This document shows, piece after piece, positions 16,507-23,795 of a DNA stretch of 64,000 nt (within the stretch, counting starts at the first letter, position 1; each line of letters starts with the position of its first letter). This DNA comes from Tenericutes bacterium HGW-Tenericutes-1. Its GTDB lineage: Bacteria > Bacillota_I > Bacilli_A > Izemoplasmatales > Hujiaoplasmataceae. The stretch is taken from assembly GCA_002839155.1 (NCBI GenBank), contig PGXM01000004.1, positions 205,600 through 269,599 of the forward strand. The letters are read 5' to 3'. A program made the translations under genes and the position numbers. Below the pieces are notes generated by a model. It saw only the letters and a program-made list of their open reading frames with translations. It was not told where the DNA came from and made no database searches.

Positions 16507-18228
16507 GTGAAGGATAATGTTTTAGATTTTGAAAGAAAATTATTTAATCGTAACAAATGGGCTTATAGCGTTGGCGGAATTGGCCGCGATATGGTGTATC
16601 AACTCGTTGCAACTTTTTTTATTACTTATGTTCAATTTTCAGGATTAGGATTATCTGCAACACAGTTTACTGTCATCGGAATTATGCTAGTCGTAGGAAG
16701 AATATGGGATGCTGTTAATGATCCTGTTATGGGTTCAATTGTTGAAAATACACATACTAAATGGGGTAAATTTAGACCTTGGATTTTGATAGGAGCTTTA
16801 CTAACGGCGATTGTCATTATCTTCATGTTTAATTTCCGTCCTACTGGATGGGCATTTGTCATCTTTTTCTTTGTTATGTATATTTTCTGGGAAATGTTCT
16901 TTACTTTAAATGATATTCCCTATTGGTCATTAATTCCAGCTTTATCAAAAAACAAGAAAGATCGAGATACAGTAACAACAATGGTTGTTGTATTTGCTGG
17001 AGTCGGCGCTTTTGCCGGAAATGCTATTATTACTTTAACAACCGTCGGTAGAATGGTTAAAGGCTATAGCATCATTTCATTCACTTTTGCCATTTTCTTC
17101 GTTGCCTGTACCCTCTTAACCGTATTTGGCGTTAAAGAGCCTAAAGAAGTACTCCCTGAAAAACCAGTAAAAATCTCAATTAAGAAAATGTTTTCTGTCA
17201 TTGCCAAAAATGACCAATTACTTTGGGCGTCTTTAGCATTAATGCTATATAGCATTGGATCAGGATTACTAACAGCTTTAGGCTATAATTTCTTTTGGTT
17301 AGAAATTGGCTATGACGGAACTTTAACAATGATATTTATTCTTAGTTTTGCGATTTCTAATATCTTAATTCAAAGTTTTTACTCGGCTTTAGCTAAACGT
17401 TTTACACGAAAACAAATGATGAATTTTAGTTTTATCGCTCTCGTCTTTGGTTATGCGATGATGCTCTCTATTGGTTGGGTTGATTTCTTACCAGTTAATA
17501 TTGTCACTGCTTGTGCATTTGGCCTTTTCGTCTTTGGCGGTCAAGCGATTTTCTATATGGTTGTTATCGTTAATATGACCAATACGATTGAGTATAATGA
17601 ATTTAAAACGGGAGACCGAAATGAAGCAATCGTATTCTCATTAAGACCATTCGTTGCGAAAATGTCTTCAGCGATTCAAGGATTGATTGTCACATTAGTA
17701 TTAGTTGTTTCAGGCGTTTATGGCATGAGTCAAAATGTCAGTGCTCTCGAACAAGAAGTAAGTCTATTTAATGAAATGTCAGTTATTGAAAAAAACACGT
17801 ATGTTTCAAACATTCAAAACGGCATTTCAGCTCTTTCTTTTGAAGCGTTCGAGATATTATCTGAAACTGAACAAGCGTCTTATGTTATGAATTTGAAGAA
17901 TTCGATCTCGACATTTGAATTTAGCACTCTTGATGATAAAGAACTCGTTGTTTTATATGAAGCTCTCCAAAAACCTGAAAACGCAGTCTTTAGTCAAGGT
18001 GATAATGGTTGGGAAATGATGATTAATGAAGCTGCGGATTCTGTATTTTTAGAAAATGCAACGATTTCTATGCGATTGTTCTTAAGACTAGCGATTACAG
18101 TTATTCCAGCGTTACTCATTTTTGGAGCTCTTTACATTCTTCAAAAGAAGTATATTATTGATGAAGTATATTATGAAGAAATAACAAAGATAACTAATAA
18201 TCGTATTGAACAGAAACTACAGTCATAA
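16507..18228 (+). CDS. GPH-family sugar:cation symporter (MFS fold) with long extra loop
   Basis: A 573-residue multi-helix transporter of the glycoside-pentoside-hexuronide:cation symporter family. Early landmarks are WAYSVGGIGRDM, the loop DAVNDPVMGSIVENTH followed by KWGKFRPWI, and NDIPYWSLIPAL. It imports a sugar or oligosaccharide with a cation. The family is usually 450-480 residues. The excess is a hydrophilic insert at about residues 404-515, before the last helix, containing two similar units (EKNTYVSNIQNGIS and EQASYVMNLKNSIS). The last helix and a short basic tail follow. Start GTG with GAGGTGAAAA upstream. A cre-like site suggests glucose repression. Substrate unknown; a GH2 and a GH17 enzyme are encoded 6-11 kb away. 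Confidence 0.85.
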   Translation: MKDNVLDFERKLFNRNKWAYSVGGIGRDMVYQLVATFFITYVQFSGLGLSATQFTVIGIMLVVGRIWDAVNDPVMGSIVENTHTKWGKFRPWILIGALLTAIVIIFMFNFRPTGWAFVIFFFVMYIFWEMFFTLNDIPYWSLIPALSKNKKDRDTVTTMVVVFAGVGAFAGNAIITLTTVGRMVKGYSIISFTFAIFFVACTLLTVFGVKEPKEVLPEKPVKISIKKMFSVIAKNDQLLWASLALMLYSIGSGLLTALGYNFFWLEIGYDGTLTMIFILSFAISNILIQSFYSALAKRFTRKQMMNFSFIALVFGYAMMLSIGWVDFLPVNIVTACAFGLFVFGGQAIFYMVVIVNMTNTIEYNEFKTGDRNEAIVFSLRPFVAKMSSAIQGLIVTLVLVVSGVYGMSQNVSALEQEVSLFNEMSVIEKNTYVSNIQNGISALSFEAFEILSETEQASYVMNLKNSISTFEFSTLDDKELVVLYEALQKPENAVFSQGDNGWEMMINEAADSVFLENATISMRLFLRLAITVIPALLIFGALYILQKKYIIDEVYYEEITKITNNRIEQKLQS

Positions 18229-18240
18229 TTATAGACATTG

Positions 18241-18270
18241 GGCCGGAGACGATTGTTTCCGGCCTTTCAT
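18241..18270 (+). terminator. Hairpin terminator after the GPH symporter gene
   Basis: A 7-bp GC-rich stem GGCCGGA/TCCGGCC is followed by only a short T-tract, so termination may be partial. Confidence 0.6.
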
Positions 18271-18304
18271 TACAATGAATAGTTTATAGATAAGGAAAAT
18301 CACT

Positions 18305-19135
18305 ATGGAATCGACTCGGATGAATATTTTAGTAACCCTTGATAAGGGTTATTTATTACAATTAAGTGTAATGCTCAAGTCATTACTTATGAATAACAAA
18401 GACTTTTTTGTTGATGTTTATGTCCTTCATATGTCTTTATCAGAGACTGATTTTGATGAAGTAAAAATTCGGGTAAATGAAAAAAGATTGAACTTGTTTC
18501 CAATATCAATTATTGAAGATGCAATGATTCAATTTCCAACTTCAAAACGGTTCCCACGTGAAATGTATTTACGTCTATTTTCAGCTGACTATCTTCCTGA
18601 AAATCTCGATAGAGTTTTATATCTTGATCCAGATATTGTCATTATCAATTCACTTAAAGCTCTTTATAATTCAGCATTTGATAATCACTATTTTATGGCT
18701 TGTTCTCATGTATTTAAAGTCGGTCAAACTTTTAACGGTTTACGCCTAAAGACTGATAAAGAAATACCTTATTTTAATAGTGGTGTTATTTTAATGAATC
18801 TACCATTAATGCGGAAAAACATTCAAAAAAGACTCATAATTGATTATGTACTTCATAATAAACACCGTTTATTCTTACCGGATCAGGATGTTTTTAGCGC
18901 TTTATTTGGTAGAAATACTTTATTACTTGATTCCCTAGTTTATAACTTAAGTGATCGTTACAAACTTTGGTATGATATAAGACAAATAAATAAAACAAGC
19001 AAAATATCACAAGAATGGATTCATCAAAATACTTCAATAATCCATTATTGCGGTCGTAATAAACCGTGGAAACGTAATTACCGAGGACTATTAGGCCATT
19101 ATTACCACCAGTATCATAGTCTATTAAAGAAATGA
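18305..19135 (+). CDS. Glycosyltransferase family 8 protein
   Basis: A 276-residue GT-A-fold enzyme of family GT8. It starts with MNILVTLDKGYLLQLSVMLKSLL, contains the metal-binding D-x-D as YLDPDIVIINSL, then FNSGVILMNL and DQDVFSALF, and ends with IIHYCGRNKPWKRNY, all GT8 landmarks. It moves a hexose (galactose or glucose in known LgtC/GspA relatives) from a UDP-sugar to a lipid or surface glycan. ATG with AAGGAAA upstream. The next gene starts 9 nt on and is probably cotranscribed. Acceptor unknown. Confidence 0.85.
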   Translation: MESTRMNILVTLDKGYLLQLSVMLKSLLMNNKDFFVDVYVLHMSLSETDFDEVKIRVNEKRLNLFPISIIEDAMIQFPTSKRFPREMYLRLFSADYLPENLDRVLYLDPDIVIINSLKALYNSAFDNHYFMACSHVFKVGQTFNGLRLKTDKEIPYFNSGVILMNLPLMRKNIQKRLIIDYVLHNKHRLFLPDQDVFSALFGRNTLLLDSLVYNLSDRYKLWYDIRQINKTSKISQEWIHQNTSIIHYCGRNKPWKRNYRGLLGHYYHQYHSLLKK

Positions 19136-19144
19136 GGTTGTCAT

Positions 19145-19702
19145 ATGATATATATCATTGCAGGCATTGCAAAAGCTGGAAAAACATTTATAACCAATCA
19201 TTTGGTCAAATCAAAAAAAATCGGTTATTTTTCTACCGATTTGCTTATGATGTCGTTAGCCAATGGTAACAAGGCAATCGGTATCAATCCGAATGCCAGT
19301 GATGTAACCGTATCAAATCAATTAAAGCCTTATTTAGAAGCAATGATTCAAACGATTATTGAGAATAAAATCGATTATATATTTGAAGGTGTTCATTTTC
19401 AACCTGATTTTGTTCGTTATTTATTGAATAAACACGCTTCAAATATTAAAGTCATATTTTTAGGTTACCGGCTTGTTGATACTTCAAAAAAAGTTGAAGA
19501 ACTCAAAAAATTTGGTCCAAACACTCAAAATCATTGGTATTCACACTTAGATAATCAAGCCTTAACTCAACTGGTAGAATATTTAAAAAATGAGTGTCAA
19601 ATAATGTTTGAAGCATGCATGACATTGAATTTACCCTATTATGAAGTCGAAAACATCGTTCAACAAACGAATGAAATCATGGATATTCTCTTAAATAATT
19701 AG
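19145..19702 (+). CDS. P-loop kinase, 2-phosphoglycerate kinase/zeta-like fold
   Basis: A 185-residue P-loop protein. Walker A is GIAKAGKTF (residues 7-15), YFSTDLLMM has the substrate-binding Asp position, and YIFEGVHFQPDFV resembles the Walker B/substrate segment of 2-phosphoglycerate-kinase-like and zeta-toxin-like kinases. No antitoxin-like gene adjoins it, so a toxin role is unlikely. It is probably a small-molecule kinase cotranscribed with the GT8 gene. Substrate unknown. Confidence 0.6.
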   Translation: MIYIIAGIAKAGKTFITNHLVKSKKIGYFSTDLLMMSLANGNKAIGINPNASDVTVSNQLKPYLEAMIQTIIENKIDYIFEGVHFQPDFVRYLLNKHASNIKVIFLGYRLVDTSKKVEELKKFGPNTQNHWYSHLDNQALTQLVEYLKNECQIMFEACMTLNLPYYEVENIVQQTNEIMDILLNN

Positions 19703-19703
19703 T

Positions 19704-19732
19704 TTGACAGTCAATATTTTCAATGATATAAT
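19704..19732 (+). promoter_or_regulatory. Strong sigma-A promoter of mntP
   Basis: Perfect TTGACA and TATAAT hexamers are separated by exactly 17 nt. They start right at the stop of the upstream kinase gene and lie 59 nt before the mntP start. Confidence 0.85.
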
Positions 19733-19791
19733 CTTTTTTGTGTTTTTGATTCGAATATGAAATTGATATAATTGATTGGGGTACATACTAT

Positions 19792-20358
19792 ATGGCTTTC
19801 TGGGTAATTATTTTACTGGCTTTTGGTCTATCGATGGATGCTTTTGCGGTGTCTATTTGTAAAGGAACAACATTAAAGAAATCAACCATATCAACTTCTC
19901 TCATTATTGGCCTTTGTTTTGGATTATTTCAAGCCATCATGCCAATCATTGGATATTATTTAGGTTCGGTATTTCATCAATTAATTGATTCCTTTGATCA
20001 TTGGATTGCATTTGTTTTATTAGCATTTGTTGGCGCGAAAATGATTCTAGATGCTATTAAATCTTGTGAAGGCAACGTTAAATGTGATATCACTTTAAGT
20101 TATAAAGAGTTATTCATGCTTGGTATCGCAACATCTATCGATGCTTTTGCGATTGGTATTACCATTTCATGCATTGATCAATCAATCTGGTTACCTTCAC
20201 TCACCATTGGATTAGTGACTTTTATAATGAGTTTCTTTGGTTCTATATTAGGTAAAAAACTTGGTTCATTTGTTGAAAGACAAGCTGGCATTATTGGGGG
20301 CATCGTATTAATTTTACTTGCTTTTAAAGTTTTAATTGAAGGACTACAAATCATTTAA
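19792..20358 (+). CDS. mntP: Manganese efflux pump MntP
   Basis: A 188-residue, six-helix membrane protein made of two homologous halves. Each half carries the acidic MntP motif: GLSMDAFAVSICKG (about residues 13-26) and GIATSIDAFAIGI (about 113-125). The aspartates in these motifs are needed for Mn(II) export in known MntP proteins. Length is normal. It has a near-consensus promoter, but the leader is only about 50 nt, too short for the yybP-ykoY Mn riboswitch that often controls mntP. Its terminator has been split by an IS3 element just downstream. Confidence 0.9.
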   Translation: MAFWVIILLAFGLSMDAFAVSICKGTTLKKSTISTSLIIGLCFGLFQAIMPIIGYYLGSVFHQLIDSFDHWIAFVLLAFVGAKMILDAIKSCEGNVKCDITLSYKELFMLGIATSIDAFAIGITISCIDQSIWLPSLTIGLVTFIMSFFGSILGKKLGSFVERQAGIIGGIVLILLAFKVLIEGLQII

Positions 20359-20370
20359 GAAGAAAAAAAG

Positions 20371-20381
20371 AAAAGGCCAAT
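20371..20381 (+). repeat. Left arm of a terminator hairpin split by an IS element
   Basis: AAAAGGCCAAT just after mntP is the exact reverse complement of the arm at 21796-21806 (ATTGGCCTTTT). Joined, the two would make an 11-bp stem with flanking A- and T-runs: the original bidirectional terminator of mntP and the convergent gene. Confidence 0.7.
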
Positions 20382-20390
20382 GAGTTAGTT

Positions 20391-20420
20391 TGCTTAATAC
20401 GGACAATTAAATAAAAAGAG
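20391..20420 (+). repeat. Left terminal inverted repeat of the IS3 element
   Basis: It begins TGCTTAATACGGACA and ends TAAAAAGAG. The right end read inward begins TGATTAAAACGGACA and ends TAAAAAGAG. The orfB stop codon lies inside this repeat. Confidence 0.8.
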
Positions 20421-21255
20421 CCGAAAGAACTTGTTTCCTGAATTGAAAAGGAGCGAGTTCTTTAATTTTTTCTTGGAGTCTTTGGTTATTGTAATAAAAC
20501 ATATATTCTTTTACAATAGCTTCTATATTATTCATGTACAAATTCTTGTGTAAATAAATACATTCGGTCTTAAGTGCACTGAAAAACGATTCTATTGGAC
20601 AATTGTCAACGCTACTCCCCCTGGACGATATTGATTGAGTAATGTGATTATCAAGTAATCTTTTTCTGTATGCGGGGTGTGTAAAATGCCATCCTTGGTC
20701 TGAATGTAAAATTAATTCTTGCCGCTGTTTTATTGGTACTGAATCAATTGCTTGATCCAAAGTATTCATGACGAGAAAATGATCGATAAACTTTGATGTT
20801 TTCCAAGATACAATCGATTTGTCATACATGTCTTTGATAGCACAGAGATAAGACAATCCATCTCTACAGAAGAGATATGTAATATCAATAGACCATTTCT
20901 TATTGGATGCATCTGTGGTAAAATTTCTTTGGAGGAGATTCGGTATGTCATGGTGATTAACCTTGGGATATGCATGAGTTTTCCTTCGGACAATGGACTG
21001 AACACCATTGATCCTCATGTAGCGGTATACGGTTGCGTTTGTGAGACATAAGCCGTATACCGTTTTTATTTGCATTCTGATTTGACGTATTCCCCATCGG
21101 TCATCGATTTGATACATTTCCGTTATTAGGTCATTGATTGATTTATCAAACGCTTTATGTTGTGGCCTGCCCAATGCTATCCAGTCATAGTATCCGCTTC
21201 TTGAACATCCTAGTGTTTTACACAATAATTGCACTGAATATAGCCCTCTAAGCAT
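20407..21255 (-). CDS. IS3-family transposase OrfB (DDE integrase core)
   Basis: The 282 residues from the first ATG are the catalytic half of an IS3 transposase. The DDE triad is visible as Asp in WSIDITYLF, Asp in ILHSDQGWHFT and Glu in CPIESFFSALKTE, with the SRGSSVDNC segment and C-terminal YNNQRLQEKIKEL typical of the family. The reading frame stays open upstream of this ATG to the A7 run at 21309-21315 (IPDLPNEPTTKQEYQVID precedes the Met). It is therefore most likely made as an OrfAB fusion by -1 frameshifting. Confidence 0.92.
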   Translation of the reverse strand: MLRGLYSVQLLCKTLGCSRSGYYDWIALGRPQHKAFDKSINDLITEMYQIDDRWGIRQIRMQIKTVYGLCLTNATVYRYMRINGVQSIVRRKTHAYPKVNHHDIPNLLQRNFTTDASNKKWSIDITYLFCRDGLSYLCAIKDMYDKSIVSWKTSKFIDHFLVMNTLDQAIDSVPIKQRQELILHSDQGWHFTHPAYRKRLLDNHITQSISSRGSSVDNCPIESFFSALKTECIYLHKNLYMNNIEAIVKEYMFYYNNQRLQEKIKELAPFQFRKQVLSALFI

Positions 21256-21260
21256 ATCAA

Positions 21261-21611
21261 TTACTTGATACTCTTGCTTGGTGGTTGGTTCATTAGGCAG
21301 GTCAGGGATTTTTTTATGTTCTCGTACATCCTTACCCTTTCAATCAGATCTTTCTTAGACATATCTTCCAGTCGTTCAATATACTTTTTTGGTCTTCCTT
21401 TTTTGTTACCAGTTGCCTTCCCTCGACGATCTACACACGTTCCGAACTCTCGATACTGCTTTATCCATTTCTGAAGCGTTCCTTTGTGTGGAATGTCGTA
21501 TTTTCTTAGTAATTCGCTCAAACGAAAATGTTTGTCCATATACAAAAGTACAATCTGGTTCTTTTCATCAATGCTAAACTGTCTATGTTTTTTTGTCTTT
21601 CGTTCTTTCAT
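21261..21611 (-). CDS. IS3-family transposase OrfA (helix-turn-helix)
   Basis: A 116-residue basic protein with an N-terminal helix-turn-helix (DEKNQIVLLYMDKHFRLSEL) and a second DNA-binding segment with a GRPKK motif, as in IS3/IS150 OrfA proteins that bind the element ends. ATG with AAGGAG upstream. Its last 18 codons overlap the upstream extension of orfB in the -1 frame. Confidence 0.9.
   Translation of the reverse strand: MKERKTKKHRQFSIDEKNQIVLLYMDKHFRLSELLRKYDIPHKGTLQKWIKQYREFGTCVDRRGKATGNKKGRPKKYIERLEDMSKKDLIERVRMYENIKKSLTCLMNQPPSKSIK
21309..21315 (-). promoter_or_regulatory. Slippery heptamer for -1 frameshift, OrfA to OrfAB
   Basis: Read on the minus strand, A-AAA-AAA lies in the orfA frame after GAG AAC AT. 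Slipping back one base gives ATC CCT GAC and stays open into orfB. IS3 elements usually use A6G or A7 here. Confidence 0.8.
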
Positions 21612-21650
21612 TGTTTCTCCTTTTTATGTTTTTTTGTCAGGCGTCAATTA

Positions 21651-21683
21651 CTTTTTGTGGATAACTTCCTTACCCACAAAAAG
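21651..21683 (-). other. Stem-loop upstream of the transposase genes
   Basis: CTTTTTGTGG (21651-21660) and CCACAAAAAG (21674-21683) form a perfect 10-bp stem with a 13-nt loop, about 40 nt before orfA. It could mask translation of readthrough mRNA, as leader hairpins do in some ISs. Confidence 0.5.
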
Positions 21684-21756
21684 CTTTAATACTTAAATAC
21701 TAGTCTTGTTTTTAATTATATCAAAAAAAATCATACTAGAATTTCTTCTAATATGA

Positions 21757-21785
21757 CTCTTTTTATTATCTGTCCGTTTTAATCA
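21757..21785 (-). repeat. Right terminal inverted repeat of the IS3 element
   Basis: The reverse complement begins TGATTAAAACGGACAG and ends TAAAAAGAG, matching the left end with a few differences. Confidence 0.8.
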
Positions 21786-21795
21786 AACACTTTCA

Positions 21796-21810
21796 ATTGG
21801 CCTTTTTTTT
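21796..21810 (+). repeat. Right arm and T-run of the split terminator
   Basis: ATTGGCC followed by eight T residues. It is complementary to 20371-20381; the pair is now 1.4 kb apart because of the IS. Confidence 0.7.
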
Positions 21811-22924
21811 ACGGTTTCAATTTGATTATTAACTCAACAGGATTATGATCACTGTATTTAAAACCTTCATCTCTTGTGTTAACTGATTGGATTTCCACGT
21901 TCTCGCTGACGATGAAACCGTCAATGGCGTAATATTGATTATTTTCATCATTGACTGTATCAAGTGGTTGATGTAATAATCGACAAGTCGGGTTCGTTAC
22001 ATCGTTTGCAAATTGCCAATCGTTCTCAACAAACCACTCATCATCTAGTCCAAAAGCTTGCCAGAAAGAAGGATCTTTAAGTTCAAATAAATATTCATAG
22101 GTTCCATCTTCTTTTTCAGTATAAGCATTGGGGAAAGTTTGATTAAAATCGCCACCCACAATGACATAATTTCCTAATTCATATTCTGATTGCATCATTG
22201 ATTGTAAGGCTTCGATTTCTTGAATTCTCATCGTTCCATCATCATAAGCAGATAAATGGACGTTGATGATCACTAAATACTGATCTGTCCCTAAAATCGG
22301 CAATCTCGTGATAACGGCGCATCTCTTCAAATTTGCAAGTCTTAACGGCCATGAGAAACTGCCGGGTAATTGAATTCGAGTGGCATCTTCAACATAATAC
22401 TCGGTCGCTGTCACTATTCCAGAATTTACCGTTCCCATCATTTGAGTGATATCAAATGGAAAAGGAACGAATATACATCGGTAATTATAACCGAGTGTTA
22501 CGGGCATGTTCACAAGATTAGAGATGTAATCATACTGAAGTGTATTATACGATCTACTTGATTTATAATCGATTTCTTGCAATAGATAGATATTCGCGTT
22601 GGAATCAGTAATGATATTGCCAATACCCTCTAAATTGGCTTCAACGGATGCTTTATCATCCATTCTGCCTTTCTCTCCACCATCCATCACGAAATCTTCG
22701 GTTTCACTTAATGAGGCATATCCGATATTAAACGTCATGATTTTAATTGAATTCGCTGGATTTACGTAATTAGAATCGATAGCTTCAAGATTATTTTCAA
22801 TTAATAAAACAGTCTCATCTTTTGGTCGGTACTCAAATATTTGTAATGTAATGACAAACAGAACTGCCATTGAAATGATTGACACAAGCATAATCAATAG
22901 TATCTTCAAAATTCTCTTAATCAC
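21809..22924 (-). CDS. Membrane-anchored endonuclease/exonuclease/phosphatase-family protein
   Basis: Start taken at GTG 22924, 6 nt after GGGTGA. A GTG at 22933 overlaps that site. The 371-residue product begins with a basic stretch and one membrane helix (about 6-30), then an EEP (DNase I/sphingomyelinase-like) domain. Landmarks are IMTFNIGYA, the metal Glu in IYLLQEID, INVHLSAYDD, GGDFNQTFP and the catalytic YSDHNPVELI near the end. Members cleave phosphodiesters in nucleic acids or lipids. The outward-facing anchored form suggests an extracellular phosphodiesterase or nuclease. Its terminator is the one broken by the IS. Confidence 0.85.
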   Translation of the reverse strand: MIKRILKILLIMLVSIISMAVLFVITLQIFEYRPKDETVLLIENNLEAIDSNYVNPANSIKIMTFNIGYASLSETEDFVMDGGEKGRMDDKASVEANLEGIGNIITDSNANIYLLQEIDYKSSRSYNTLQYDYISNLVNMPVTLGYNYRCIFVPFPFDITQMMGTVNSGIVTATEYYVEDATRIQLPGSFSWPLRLANLKRCAVITRLPILGTDQYLVIINVHLSAYDDGTMRIQEIEALQSMMQSEYELGNYVIVGGDFNQTFPNAYTEKEDGTYEYLFELKDPSFWQAFGLDDEWFVENDWQFANDVTNPTCRLLHQPLDTVNDENNQYYAIDGFIVSENVEIQSVNTRDEGFKYSDHNPVELIIKLKP

Positions 22925-23072
22925 GTTTTTCACCCTTTTTTATAATGATTGCCCTTATTATACACAATTAATCTCTATTTGGCGATGAATAATTGAAAAT
23001 CTACTCGTATAAAATTGCGAATTTGTTATAATAAATCATATAGTAGGACACATTTAATTAACGGAGGAAAAT

Positions 23073-23759
23073 ATGATTTATCTCGGCATTTTTTTATCAG
23101 TCGGACTCGTTGGCTTGTACATCTTTATTGAAACGTTAGGAAAACCACTTCAATCAATCACATTTAAGGGGTTGGCTAGCTTTGGATTTATATTTCTCTA
23201 TGTCATTTCCGTTCTTTCTTCAAAAGCCTATTTATCACATCCTACGGTGGTCTTCTTATTTGGATTAGGATTAGTCGCTGGATTAATGGGCGATATCTAT
23301 TTGGCTTTACGTCCATTACGACCAGTGGATGAAAATCATCAAATTATCTTAATAGGGACTTTTTGTTTCATGGTAGGGCATACATTATATTACTCAGCTA
23401 TAATAATAAATGGATCCTTTAGTATCTGGGCGATTGTGATATCAACCATTATAACCATCACGACATTTATGGCTTCCAAACTCTTAAAATTGAACTGGGG
23501 TCCTTCTAAAATCCCTTCAATTATCTATTCTTTTTTTCTGTTTTTAGTTGCTGGACAAGCTTTCATGAACGGATTATCATTAGGGTTCAATGGATTTAAT
23601 TCAGCCGTCACAATCGGAGCGATTTTATTTGGGATATCCGATTTGATTTTAGCGCAAATTTATTTTGGTGGTAAAACAAGTAATCCTTTCATCATACTAA
23701 ATCTAAGTACTTATTACGCAGCACAAATACTCCTTGCATTTTCTCTCTACCTTTTATAA
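23073..23759 (+). CDS. YhhN/TMEM86-family lysoplasmalogenase-like membrane protein
   Basis: A 228-residue protein with about eight membrane helices, matching the YhhN family. Landmarks are the KPLQSITF segment, GLMGDIYLAL, FMVGHTLYY, the pair FGISDLILA and TYYAAQILLAF near the C-terminus. Characterised relatives hydrolyse the vinyl-ether bond of lysoplasmalogens. It suggests ether or plasmalogen lipids in this organism but does not prove them. Strong AACGGAGG before the ATG. Monocistronic, ending at a bidirectional terminator. Confidence 0.75.
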   Translation: MIYLGIFLSVGLVGLYIFIETLGKPLQSITFKGLASFGFIFLYVISVLSSKAYLSHPTVVFLFGLGLVAGLMGDIYLALRPLRPVDENHQIILIGTFCFMVGHTLYYSAIIINGSFSIWAIVISTIITITTFMASKLLKLNWGPSKIPSIIYSFFLFLVAGQAFMNGLSLGFNGFNSAVTIGAILFGISDLILAQIYFGGKTSNPFIILNLSTYYAAQILLAFSLYLL

Positions 23760-23795
23760 AAAAATGGCCGTCCTCTGGATGGCCATTATTATTAA
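23757..23795. terminator. Bidirectional terminator between yhhN-like gene and GH2 gene
   Basis: An 11-bp stem AATGGCCGTCC/GGATGGCCATT with a 3-nt loop lies between A- and T-rich flanks. Confidence 0.8.

Larger units (their letters stand above)
20391..21785 (-). mobile_element. IS3-family insertion sequence (IS150-like), 1395 bp
   Basis: The element runs from TG at 20391 to CA at 21785, as IS3-family ends do. It has imperfect terminal inverted repeats of about 30 bp and two overlapping-phase genes, orfA and orfB, on the minus strand with a slippery A7 at their junction. Both genes are intact, so it should be able to move. I could not identify a convincing 3-4 bp target duplication: the flanks are GTT on the left and AAC on the right, an inverted rather than direct match. 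It lies between the arms of a terminator hairpin. Confidence 0.88.

Noticed and set aside
19145..19702. Zeta-type toxin
   Set aside because: No antitoxin gene is adjacent and it follows a glycosyltransferase gene; a small-molecule kinase fits better.
19733..19791. Manganese (yybP-ykoY) riboswitch before mntP
   Set aside because: The leader after the promoter is only about 50 nt and has none of the expected paired elements.
20385..20390. Target-site duplication of the IS3 element
   Set aside because: Flanking GTT and AAC are complementary in inverted, not direct, order; no 3-4 bp direct repeat fits the TG/CA ends.
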